Below, in pieces: positions 6,759 through 14,178 of a stretch of DNA of 38,589 bases. The position numbers and the translations under genes are program-made. The notes under the pieces are model-generated. The model searched no databases, was not told where the DNA came from, and saw only the letters and a list, made by a program, of their open reading frames with translations. Source of the DNA: Oscillospiraceae bacterium (GTDB taxonomy: Bacteria > Bacillota_A > Clostridia > Oscillospirales > Ruminococcaceae); contig JAFWUX010000224.1 of the NCBI GenBank assembly GCA_017523995.1, forward strand, positions 1-38,589, read 5' to 3'. Every line of letters starts with the position of its first letter. Position 1 is the first letter of the stretch.

Positions 6759-9305
6759 TCAGCCCTTTGCGTCATACCAGCTCTGTCCTTTCTGCACATC
6801 CGCCGTCAGCGGCACGGAGAGCTCGCATGCCTGCACCATTTCGGTGTGCAGGATCTCGGCAGCCTGCTCTGCCAGATGCTCCGGCGCCTCGACGATTAGT
6901 TCGTCATGGATCTGCAAGATCAGCTTTGCTTCGGGGACTTCCTGTTTCAGCCGCCGCCAGACGCGCACCATTGCCGCCTTGATGATATCGGCAGCCGTGC
7001 CCTGCACCGGCGTGTTCATCGCGATGCGCCGCCCTGCTGCCTGCACCATTTTGTTTGAGGCGCGCAGCTCGGGGACATAGCGCTTTCTGCCGAACAGTGT
7101 GGTGACATATCCGGTTTCTTTTGCCTGCTCGACCGTATCGTTCATGAACTGCTCCACGCGCGGGAATGAGTGCAGATAGTCCTTGATATAGCGATCCGCT
7201 TTTGCAACAGAAACGCCGATATCCTTTGAGAGCGAGAACGCGCCGATGCCGTAGAGAATGCCGAAGTTGACCGCCTTTGCAGCGCTGCGCATCTCCTTTG
7301 TGACCATATCCTCCGGCATGTTGAAGACCTGCGCGGCGGTGGTCAGGTGGATATCACGGTTCTCCTCAAAGGTTCTGCGCATGTTTTCGTCACCGCAGAG
7401 ATGCGCGACAAGGCGCAGCTCGATCTGACTGTAATCGGCATCGAGCAGCGTGCAGCCCTCCGCCGCGATGAAGAACTTGCGCATTTCGCGTCCGAGCGGT
7501 GTGCGCACGGGGATATTCTGGAGATTCGGTTCCGTCGAGGAGATTCTGCCGGTGCGCGTTTCGGTCTGCCGGTAGCAGGTGTGGATTCTGTCATCCGGCG
7601 CAACGGTCTTGAGCAGTCCCTCGACATAGGTCGAGTTCAGCTTTGTCAGCTGCCGGTACTGCAGCACAAGATCGACGATCGGGTGCTTGTCGCGCAGTCC
7701 CTCGAGCACTTCTGCATTGGTGGACCAGCCTGTTTTTGTTTTCTTGCCGGAGGGCAGTCCCAGATCCTCAAACAGCACAGCGCCGAGCTGCTTCGGCGAA
7801 AGGATATTGAATTCTTTGCCTGCCTGTTCATAGATGCGCTGTTCGAGCGCACTGATTTCCTCAGCAAGGCGGCTGCCGAACTGCCGGACGCCGTCTGCAT
7901 CCACGCGCACACCGACATGCTCCATATCGGCGAGCACCTCGACCAGCGGCAGCTCAATCTCGCGGAGCAGCTGCTCCATGCCCTGCGCAATGACCTGCTG
8001 CTCGAGATAATCCGAGAGTGCGGGGAGTGCCGCAGCATCGGCAAATGCGCCGAGCTCCGCCTGATAGGGGAGCGCATTCTCCGCGCAGAGCCGCTCGATC
8101 AAATATTCGGTTGTCGAGGGATTGAGCAGATACGCGCAGATCACATCATCCAGCACGAGATTGTGAATCGTATCATGCATCTCCATCTGCATCCGGTAGA
8201 CGGGCTTTGCGTCAAAGGTGCGCTTCGGTGCATCGGAGGTCAGGAAACGGAAAATCTGCTTCGGGTCGGTGATGCTTGACACAGAATGTTCCCATGCCAG
8301 ATACAGCACCGCATCCCGATAGAGAAAATCGACAGGATTTTTGCTGCTGCAAAGGGAGTCGAACAGCTCCGGTGTCATGGAGACCTTTTCTGCGGGGATG
8401 ACATCCGCTTTCGGTGCATCCGTCTGAATCTCCGCGGCGGCAGAGGGCTGCACATGCAGACGCTCCATCAGCTTATAGAGCTCCAGCTCGGTCAGCAGGG
8501 CGGAGAGTGCAGCGGTGTCCTGCGGTTTGCGTTCATAGGAAGCGAGGTCTGTCGGGACGGGTGCATCCGTGACAATCGTCGCGAGCCATTTGCTCTGCTT
8601 TGCATCCTCGATGCCTGCCTCAAGCTTTTTCTTTGCCGCAGGCTTGATGCTGTCAGCATCGGGGAGTGCCGCATAGAGCGCCTCGATTGTGCCGTATTCC
8701 TGCACGAGTGCCATTGCAGTTTTCTCGCCGATGCCTGCAACGCCCTTGATGTTATCCGAGGTATCGCCCATGAGCGCTTTCAGGTCGATGAGCCCTTTCG
8801 GCGGAAAGCCGTAATCCGCTTCAAACCGCGCCGTATCATAGAGGATCGGTTCTTTGTTTGTCGCAAGCCGCACAGTGACATGCTCATTGATGAGCTGCAG
8901 ATTATCGCGGTCACCGGTCAGCAGAATGCAGTCCTCACCGGCAGCGGAGAGCGCCGCGGAGACCGTTCCGAGGATATCATCCGCCTCCCAGCCGGCGCAG
9001 GTCACAACGGGATAGCCCATTGCTTCCAGGATCTGCTGCGTCAGGGGCAGCTGCATGGCAAGCTCCTCCGGCATGCCCTTGCGGTTTGCCTTGTAGCTTG
9101 CGACTGCCTTGTGCCGGAAGGTCTTTTCCTTGCGGTCAAAGGCGATTGCGACGCTTTCCGCGCCGGTATCGTCGATCGCTTTGAGCAGGATATTGAAAAA
9201 GCCGTAGATCGCGTTCGTGAAAACGCCCTTGTGATTGGAAAGCGGCTTGACACCGTAATAGGCGCGGTTCAGGATACTGTTTCCGTCTACGATCATCAGT
9301 TTCAT
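6759..9305 (-). CDS. polA: DNA polymerase I
   Basis: An 848-residue family A polymerase of full length. The N-terminal 5'-3' exonuclease/flap domain covers about 1-290 (MLIVDGNSILNRAYYG-like start, GDTSDNIKGVAGIGEKTA). The middle 3'-5' exonuclease fold (about 300-470) lacks the catalytic Asp/Glu pairs (FLYRDAVLYLAW where DxE is expected), so proofreading is lost as in many Bacillota. The polymerase domain has motif A DADYSQIELRL, motif B KAVNFGILYG and motif C QIHDELIVEA. It fills gaps in Okazaki processing and excision repair. AAAGGA precedes the ATG. It sits 21 bases after an unknown gene and 4 bases before rimI, probably in one transcript. Confidence 0.97.
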   Translation of the reverse strand: MKLMIVDGNSILNRAYYGVKPLSNHKGVFTNAIYGFFNILLKAIDDTGAESVAIAFDRKEKTFRHKAVASYKANRKGMPEELAMQLPLTQQILEAMGYPVVTCAGWEADDILGTVSAALSAAGEDCILLTGDRDNLQLINEHVTVRLATNKEPILYDTARFEADYGFPPKGLIDLKALMGDTSDNIKGVAGIGEKTAMALVQEYGTIEALYAALPDADSIKPAAKKKLEAGIEDAKQSKWLATIVTDAPVPTDLASYERKPQDTAALSALLTELELYKLMERLHVQPSAAAEIQTDAPKADVIPAEKVSMTPELFDSLCSSKNPVDFLYRDAVLYLAWEHSVSSITDPKQIFRFLTSDAPKRTFDAKPVYRMQMEMHDTIHNLVLDDVICAYLLNPSTTEYLIERLCAENALPYQAELGAFADAAALPALSDYLEQQVIAQGMEQLLREIELPLVEVLADMEHVGVRVDADGVRQFGSRLAEEISALEQRIYEQAGKEFNILSPKQLGAVLFEDLGLPSGKKTKTGWSTNAEVLEGLRDKHPIVDLVLQYRQLTKLNSTYVEGLLKTVAPDDRIHTCYRQTETRTGRISSTEPNLQNIPVRTPLGREMRKFFIAAEGCTLLDADYSQIELRLVAHLCGDENMRRTFEENRDIHLTTAAQVFNMPEDMVTKEMRSAAKAVNFGILYGIGAFSLSKDIGVSVAKADRYIKDYLHSFPRVEQFMNDTVEQAKETGYVTTLFGRKRYVPELRASNKMVQAAGRRIAMNTPVQGTAADIIKAAMVRVWRRLKQEVPEAKLILQIHDELIVEAPEHLAEQAAEILHTEMVQACELSVPLTADVQKGQSWYDAKG

Positions 9306-9326
9306 AAAGAGGATTCCTTTCTTTGT

Positions 9327-9860
9327 TCAGTCGATCAGAGAAGCGCCGATGATGACAAAGCGCTGCAAATGCTTATCATAGATTGTCCAGAAATACGTTC
9401 CCCACCAGTCCTTGCCGTCATCGAAATAGCTGGAAAAATCATCGTTCCATCGAAATACCTCAAGGTCATTGCGGAACGGTTCGGGGAACAGTACGGTATT
9501 GATACTGCGGAAATCTTCCGCAGTATAGCCGGTCGGGTAGGGCTGTTCGGCATATGCATACCAATAGCGAATCGTCCCCGGTTTGGCCGGACTGCTGCCG
9601 TCCGGAATGTCAAAGAGCAGCTCTGCCGGATACCGTTCAGCCTGCATTTTATCCGGCTCCAGCGTAAACGGCCCCGGATCATACCGGTTTCCGACGCGGT
9701 GCCGGTGTGAGAACGCAAGGATCGCTGCCATGGCAGCCTCCTTGTGGGAAACCTCGCCCTGATACGGCAGGTCGGCAGAGAATACTGCATAATCAAGCAG
9801 CAGATTCGGATAATGCTCCTCCAGCAGCCGGTATATGGGATCGCCTTTCAGTTCAGTCAT
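9327..9860 (-). CDS. Protein of unknown function upstream of polA
   Basis: A 177-residue soluble protein, not recognised. It is rich in Tyr, Trp, Phe and Pro (for example FRWNDDFSSYFDDGKDWWGTYFWTIYDK near the end), with no signal peptide, membrane segment or Cys pair. The amphipathic start (DPIYRLLEEHYPNLLLDYAVF) and late aromatic beta-strands suggest a compact alpha/beta domain, perhaps of the kind found in toxin-immunity or SMI1-like proteins, but no motif supports that. AAGGCGGTG precedes the ATG. It ends 21 bases before polA and is divergent from the spoIIA operon. Confidence 0.7.
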   Translation of the reverse strand: MTELKGDPIYRLLEEHYPNLLLDYAVFSADLPYQGEVSHKEAAMAAILAFSHRHRVGNRYDPGPFTLEPDKMQAERYPAELLFDIPDGSSPAKPGTIRYWYAYAEQPYPTGYTAEDFRSINTVLFPEPFRNDLEVFRWNDDFSSYFDDGKDWWGTYFWTIYDKHLQRFVIIGASLID

Positions 9861-10019
9861 AGAAACACCGCCTTTTTATCTGTTGCTTCTATTTTACCAC
9901 GAAAACCGCGTTTTCGTCAAGCGGAAGAATCTTTTTGCGGCATGATCTCCGGATTCGACCGGATCCGCACGCAGATTGTATTACAATATCGGTATATCCA
10001 AAAGGAAAGGATGAGAGAA

Positions 10020-10445
10020 ATGGTTGAACTGAAACAGGAGCCGCAGAAGCTGACGGCATTCCTGAGCGGCGAGCTGGATCATCACCATGCAAAGGAAATC
10101 CGCGAGACGATTGATTTTGCCGTGCGTGAGCAGTATCCGCCGGTTGTTGTGCTGGATTTCCGGCAGGTGAGTTTTATGGACAGCTCCGGCATCGGATTGA
10201 TCATGGGGCGTTCGCGTCTCATGGAGGAATACGGCGGCACGCTGGAGATTCACAATCCGCCGCCGCATATCCGGAAGGTGCTGCGGATTTCCGGCGCGGA
10301 CAGGCTTGCGGTGATCCGGAACAGCGTGAAAAAGGAGCGCTTAAAGCCTGCGCCGAAAAAGCCGGAGATCCCGCTGCTCGAGGATCCGCCGGAAACGGAA
10401 CAAACAGAGAAAGGAACGGAACCGGAACATGAATACGCTCAATGA
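10020..10445 (+). CDS. spoIIAA: Anti-sigma F factor antagonist
   Basis: A 141-residue STAS-domain protein. VVVLDFRQVSFMDSSGIGLIMGR holds the phosphorylatable serine (S56) of the DSSG motif. The STAS domain (about 1-110) is followed by a Lys/Pro/Glu-rich tail of about 30 residues (KPAPKKPEIPLLEDPPETEQTEKG) that the usual about 117-residue protein lacks. Unphosphorylated SpoIIAA releases sigma F from SpoIIAB in the forespore. The ATG at 10020 follows AGGA by 8 bases and gives the usual MVELK-like start; an ATG at 10011 is possible. Its end overlaps spoIIAB by 17 bases. No convincing promoter was found upstream. Confidence 0.93.
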   Translation: MVELKQEPQKLTAFLSGELDHHHAKEIRETIDFAVREQYPPVVVLDFRQVSFMDSSGIGLIMGRSRLMEEYGGTLEIHNPPPHIRKVLRISGADRLAVIRNSVKKERLKPAPKKPEIPLLEDPPETEQTEKGTEPEHEYAQ

Positions 10446-10890
10446 ACTGAAATGCACCTTTCCCGCGCGCTCGGAGAACGAGAGCTTTGCGCGGACAATG
10501 GTCTGCGCATTTGCATCGCAGCTGGACCCGACCGTCGAGGACTTAGCCGACCTGCGGACGGCGGTTTCCGAGGCGGTGACAAACAGCATCGTCCATGCCT
10601 ACCGCGGCAGAGAGCCGGGGCTGATTGCGGTCACGGTGCGGCTGCTGCCGGAGGGCGTCATCTACATCCGGATTGCGGACAAGGGCTGCGGCATCGCGGA
10701 TATTGCGCAGGCAATGACGCCGCTCTATTCCAGTGCGCCTGCCGAGGAGCGCGCCGGACTCGGCTTCACGGTCATGCAGAGCTTTACGGACAGGCTGACC
10801 GTCACAAGCCGTTTGGGGCACGGCACAACCGTCACCATGAGAAAGAAGATGCAGCATGGAACAGAGCAGACAGCCGGCGGTCGCAGCTGA
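10429..10890 (+). CDS. spoIIAB: Anti-sigma F factor / serine kinase
   Basis: A 153-residue GHKL-fold protein. The N box is SEAVTNSIVHAY (47-58), the G1 box is IADKGCGI and the G2 box is RAGLGFTVMQSFTD; together they make up the ATP site. It binds sigma F with ATP and phosphorylates SpoIIAA on serine with ADP as by-product, so cell-specific sigma F activity depends on this switch. Length is slightly above the usual about 146 owing to a C-terminal tail (HGTEQTAGGRS) encoded in the overlap with sigF. Overlaps on both sides (17 and 35 bases) imply coupled translation and fixed stoichiometry. Confidence 0.95.
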   Translation: MNTLNELKCTFPARSENESFARTMVCAFASQLDPTVEDLADLRTAVSEAVTNSIVHAYRGREPGLIAVTVRLLPEGVIYIRIADKGCGIADIAQAMTPLYSSAPAEERAGLGFTVMQSFTDRLTVTSRLGHGTTVTMRKKMQHGTEQTAGGRS

Positions 10891-11521
10891 GGCGCATCTC
10901 GGGCTCGTGCATCTCTGTGCCAAGCGGTTCCGCGAACGCGGCATCGAGTATGAGGAGCTGTATTCGGCGGGCTGTCTGGGGCTTGTCAAGGCGGCAAATG
11001 CATTTGATCCGGAACGCGGCGTCTGCTTTTCCACATATGCCGTTCCGGTGATTCTCGGGGAGATCAGGCGGCTGTTCCGCGAAGGCGGCAGTGTTCATAT
11101 CGGGCGGAGACTGCAGGAGCTCAGTTTCCGTGCTAACCGCATCGCGGAGGAACTGCGCCAGAAAAACGGCACTGAACCGACTGTCCGGCAGATTGCGCAG
11201 GCATTGGGCGTATCCGAGGCGGAAACCGCCGAAGCGCTCTGCGCTGCGCAGCCGGTCTCCTCGCTGACCGCCGAAACCGATGACGGCGAAATCATCGCGG
11301 ATATTCCCGTGCCGTCGCCGGAAACGCGGATACAGGAGCATCTGGCGCTGGAACAGGTGCTGACGCTGCTTGATGCGCGTGACCGTGAACTCATCCGGCT
11401 GCGCTACCGCGAAAACCAGACACAGAGCGAAACTGCGGCGCGTCTCGGCATGACGCAGGTGCAGGTCTCCCGCAGAGAGAAGAAAATCCTGCTGTTTCTG
11501 CGCGCTGAGCTGCTCAAATAA
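10856..11521 (+). CDS. sigF: RNA polymerase sporulation sigma factor F
   Basis: A 221-residue sigma-70 family factor. Region 2 is LGLVHLCAKRFRERGIEYEELYSAGCLGLVKAANAFDPERGVCFSTYAVPVILGEIRR; region 3 is GGSVHIGRRLQEL...PTVRQIAQALGVSEAE; region 4 is RDRELIRLRYRENQTQSETAARLGMTQVQVSRREKKIL. The order spoIIAA-spoIIAB-sigF is diagnostic. It is about 30 residues shorter than the B. subtilis protein, mostly at the N-terminus before region 2. It directs early forespore transcription. No strong terminator follows; only a short TGCG/CGCA hairpin near 11564-11577 was seen. Confidence 0.95.
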   Translation: MEQSRQPAVAAEAHLGLVHLCAKRFRERGIEYEELYSAGCLGLVKAANAFDPERGVCFSTYAVPVILGEIRRLFREGGSVHIGRRLQELSFRANRIAEELRQKNGTEPTVRQIAQALGVSEAETAEALCAAQPVSSLTAETDDGEIIADIPVPSPETRIQEHLALEQVLTLLDARDRELIRLRYRENQTQSETAARLGMTQVQVSRREKKILLFLRAELLK

Positions 11522-11591
11522 TCAGATGTGTAAATCATACAGGCAATTTCGTGTATTTGTCTGAAAATGCGGGCTTTCGCAGAGATTTGTC

Positions 11592-11620
11592 TTGACAAAC
11601 CGGCGAAAACATGATATACT
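11592..11620 (+). promoter_or_regulatory. Near-consensus sigma-A promoter of the citrate synthase gene
   Basis: TTGACA (11592-11597), a 17-base spacer, TATACT (11615-11620). Transcription would begin near 11627, giving a leader of about 100 bases that contains the hairpin at 11659-11685. This is the best -35/-10 match seen in the window. Confidence 0.85.
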
Positions 11621-11658
11621 ATTTCTTATAAACTGTATGGGATAATACAAAGAGGATA

Positions 11659-11685
11659 TGCGGCAGGCATTTCGTGTCTGCCGCA
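11659..11685 (+). promoter_or_regulatory. Hairpin in the citrate synthase leader
   Basis: TGCGGCAG (11659-11666) pairs with CTGCCGCA (11678-11685) around an 11-base loop. It has no following T-run, so it is not a simple terminator. It may stabilise the message or act in 5' control; no riboswitch class was recognised. Confidence 0.5.
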
Positions 11686-11728
11686 GGCAATATATGGATC
11701 AAATTCGTAGAAAGAAAGGAGTCTGCAC

Positions 11729-13096
11729 ATGGGTGAATGGAATCGTTACACTGCACAGACAAAAATCGAGGAGCTTTCCAAACTTTGCAGAGCAAATTAT
11801 CAGATTGATCCGGAGCTGTACTCCAAATACGATGTCAAGCGCGGTCTGCGCGATATCAACGGCAAGGGCGTCTGCGCCGGACTGACCAATGTCAGCCAGA
11901 TCATCCCCGGTACAGAGGAAAACGGCGAGACAAAGCTCGGAAAAGGACAGCTTTTGTTCCGCGGCTATCACATTGAGGATCTTGTCAACGGCTTTATCAG
12001 TGACAACCGCTTCGGCTATGAGGAGACGGTCTATCTGCTGCTGTTCGGTCAGCTGCCGAATGCGCAGGAGCTCGAGGATTTCAGCGCCCTGATGCGGAGC
12101 TGCCGCACACTGCCGCCCTCGTTCACGCGCGATGTCATCATGAAGTCCCCGAGCGAGGATATGATGAACACGCTTGCAAAAAGCGTCCTTGCGCTGTATT
12201 CCTATGACCACAACCCGAACGATACCTCGATCTCCAATGTTCTGCGCCAGTGCATCCAGCTGATTGCGCAGTTCCCGTCGATCGCGGTATACGGCTATCA
12301 GGCATATCGCTACTACAAGAACGATCAGAGCCTGTTCCTGCACCAGCCCGACCCGAATCTCTCGGCTGCGGAAAATCTGCTGAGCATGCTGCGCAGCGAT
12401 CAGAAGTACACCGAGCTCGAGGCAAAGATTCTTGATCTTGCGATGGTGCTGCATGCAGAGCACGGCGGCGGCAACAATTCGAGCTTTACCGTGCATGTTG
12501 TTTCGTCCTCGGGCACAGATACCTATTCGACGATGGCTGCAGCGCTCGGTTCGCTGAAGGGACCGAAGCACGGCGGTGCGAACATCAAGGTTGTCCAGAT
12601 GTTCGACGATATGAAGGAGCGCGTCCATGACTGGAAGGACGAGGAGGAAGTCGGGCAGTATCTCCGCAGACTGCTGCATAAGGATGCATTCGACCACGCC
12701 GGTCTGATCTACGGCATGGGACATGCGGTCTATTCGCAGAGTGATCCGCGTGCGACGGTTCTGCGCGGCTTTGTGGAGCAGCTTGCAGATGAGAAACAGC
12801 GCCACGAGGAATATGCGCTCTATGCACTGGTCGAGCGCCTTGCACCGCAGATCATTGCGGAGGAGCGCCGGATCTACAAGGGCGTCTGCGCAAACGTGGA
12901 CTTCTATTCCGGACTTGTCTACCGGATGCTCAATCTGCCGAATGAACTGTTTACCCCGATCTTTGCGGTCTCGAGAATCGCAGGCTGGTCTGCGCACCGT
13001 CTCGAGGAGCTGCTCGGCGCCAGCAAGATCATCCGTCCGGCATACCGTGCCGTCAAGGAGTGGGAAACCTACAAGCCGATCTCTGAGCGCGAATAA
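11729..13096 (+). CDS. gltA: Citrate synthase (citrate/2-methylcitrate synthase family)
   Basis: A 455-residue protein, longer than the about 370-residue Bacillus type because of an N-terminal extension (about 1-50). Catalytic residues are in place: H281 in GPKHGGAN, H332 in GMGHAVYSQSDPR and D391 in ANVDFYSGLVY. HAEHGGGNNSSF (242-253) is the conserved substrate region. It condenses acetyl-CoA with oxaloacetate, probably feeding glutamate synthesis through a partial TCA branch in an anaerobe. No aconitase or isocitrate dehydrogenase gene adjoins it. AGAAAGGAG precedes the ATG. Methylcitrate synthase activity cannot be excluded from sequence alone. Confidence 0.92.
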   Translation: MGEWNRYTAQTKIEELSKLCRANYQIDPELYSKYDVKRGLRDINGKGVCAGLTNVSQIIPGTEENGETKLGKGQLLFRGYHIEDLVNGFISDNRFGYEETVYLLLFGQLPNAQELEDFSALMRSCRTLPPSFTRDVIMKSPSEDMMNTLAKSVLALYSYDHNPNDTSISNVLRQCIQLIAQFPSIAVYGYQAYRYYKNDQSLFLHQPDPNLSAAENLLSMLRSDQKYTELEAKILDLAMVLHAEHGGGNNSSFTVHVVSSSGTDTYSTMAAALGSLKGPKHGGANIKVVQMFDDMKERVHDWKDEEEVGQYLRRLLHKDAFDHAGLIYGMGHAVYSQSDPRATVLRGFVEQLADEKQRHEEYALYALVERLAPQIIAEERRIYKGVCANVDFYSGLVYRMLNLPNELFTPIFAVSRIAGWSAHRLEELLGASKIIRPAYRAVKEWETYKPISERE

Positions 13097-13106
13097 GAAG
13101 CATAGA

Positions 13107-13138
13107 GGCTGCTGTGCCGCTGGGTACGGCAGCCTTTT
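13107..13138 (+). terminator. Weak terminator after citrate synthase
   Basis: GGCTGC (13107-13112) pairs with GCAGCC (13129-13134), with inner CCG/CGG pairs, followed by TTTT. The short stem suggests partial readthrough into the metallo-beta-lactamase gene that follows. Confidence 0.5.
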
Positions 13139-13161
13139 GTATCAGGAGAGGGGGCGTGCGC

Positions 13162-14118
13162 ATGTCAGAGCATATGGATCAGATTCACCGGCTGGAACGG
13201 CAGTACCGCCGCAAAAAGCAGATGTCAAAATGGGAGCTGTTCCGCAAACGCCTGCCGCTGCTGACTGTCTATCTGCTGCTGGTCGCAGCGGCACTGATCG
13301 CGATTCATGTGATGTCAAAGCCGCGGACGGCGCCAGTTCCCGCAAATGCGCTGCGTGTCTATGTTCTCGATGTCGGGCAGGGGGATGCGGCGCTGCTCTG
13401 CACGGATACGCACAGTGTCCTGATTGACGGCGGCGAACCCGACCGCGGACTTGCCGTTGTGCAAATGATCAAAGAAGCCGGTGTCAGCAGGCTCGACTGC
13501 ATCATCAATTCGCATCCGCATGCCGACCACATCGGCGGCATAGCCGAAGTGATTGAACAGATACCGGTCGGTGCGCTGTATCTGCCGGAAATGCCGGATG
13601 CGCTGATTCCGACGGTGTGGTCATTCACGCATGTGCTCGATCTTGCTGCTGAAAAGCAGATTCCCGTCCGCACGCCTGCCTGTCATGATGTGCTGCCGCT
13701 CGGCGCTGCGGAGCTTGAGTTCCTCTCTGTGGACAATGCATCATTCGAGGATCTCAATGACTGCTCACTGGTCTGCCGCGTGACCTGCGGGACGCGCAGA
13801 TTTCTGTTCACGGGTGATCTCAGTGCGGCAGGGGAGCAGGCGATGCTCGCAGCCGGATATGATCTTTCGGCGGATGTGCTCAAGGTCGGGCATCACGGCA
13901 GTGCACATTCCTCTGCGCCGGATTTCCTTGCGGCGGTCTCGCCGGAATATGCCGCGATCTCCTGCGGTGTGATGAACGATTACGGACATCCCGCGGAACG
14001 GACACTGCATGCGCTCCGTGAATTCAAATGCGAAATCTACCGCACTGATCTCGACGGCACGATTCTGTTTGATACCGACGGCAGCAGTCTTGCGGTCACA
14101 CTGTACGATGATTTGTGA
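13162..14118 (+). CDS. ComEC/Rec2-like metallo-beta-lactamase-fold protein, membrane-anchored
   Basis: A 318-residue protein with a basic N-terminus, one membrane helix (about 31-51) and a metallo-beta-lactamase domain (about 64-318). Seen: the family opening VYVLDVGQGDAALL, the metal motif SHPHADHIGG (117-126), FTGDL, and the late GHHGS and GHPAERT motifs typical of the ComEC C-terminal domain. Stand-alone members of this group are thought to be nucleases or phosphodiesterases acting outside the membrane, linked to DNA uptake in some species; the substrate here is not known. AGGGGG lies 7 bases before the ATG at 13162; an upstream ATG at 13114 sits within the terminator and has no ribosome site. 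Confidence 0.85.
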   Translation: MSEHMDQIHRLERQYRRKKQMSKWELFRKRLPLLTVYLLLVAAALIAIHVMSKPRTAPVPANALRVYVLDVGQGDAALLCTDTHSVLIDGGEPDRGLAVVQMIKEAGVSRLDCIINSHPHADHIGGIAEVIEQIPVGALYLPEMPDALIPTVWSFTHVLDLAAEKQIPVRTPACHDVLPLGAAELEFLSVDNASFEDLNDCSLVCRVTCGTRRFLFTGDLSAAGEQAMLAAGYDLSADVLKVGHHGSAHSSAPDFLAAVSPEYAAISCGVMNDYGHPAERTLHALREFKCEIYRTDLDGTILFDTDGSSLAVTLYDDL

Positions 14119-14125
14119 ACAAATA

Positions 14126-14173
14126 AAAAAGCCGCTGAAACCCGAGCATTTACGCAGGTTTCAGCGGCTTTTT
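14126..14173. terminator. Bidirectional terminator between convergent genes
   Basis: AAAAAGCCGCTGAAACC (14126-14142) and GGTTTCAGCGGCTTTTT (14157-14173) form a perfect 17-bp stem with a 14-base loop. It serves the plus-strand metallo-beta-lactamase gene and the minus-strand dockerin protein gene. Confidence 0.92.
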
Positions 14174-14178
14174 CAGCC

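Noticed and set aside
8286..9710. Long plus-strand open frame opposite polA
   Set aside because: Shadow of a GC-rich gene: polA is complete with all its motifs, and this frame crosses the polA-upstream gene boundary with no family match.
11699..12997. Minus-strand 432-codon frame opposite citrate synthase
   Set aside because: The plus strand encodes an intact citrate synthase with catalytic His and Asp; the reverse frame is Ile/Cys/Arg-rich with no ribosome site.
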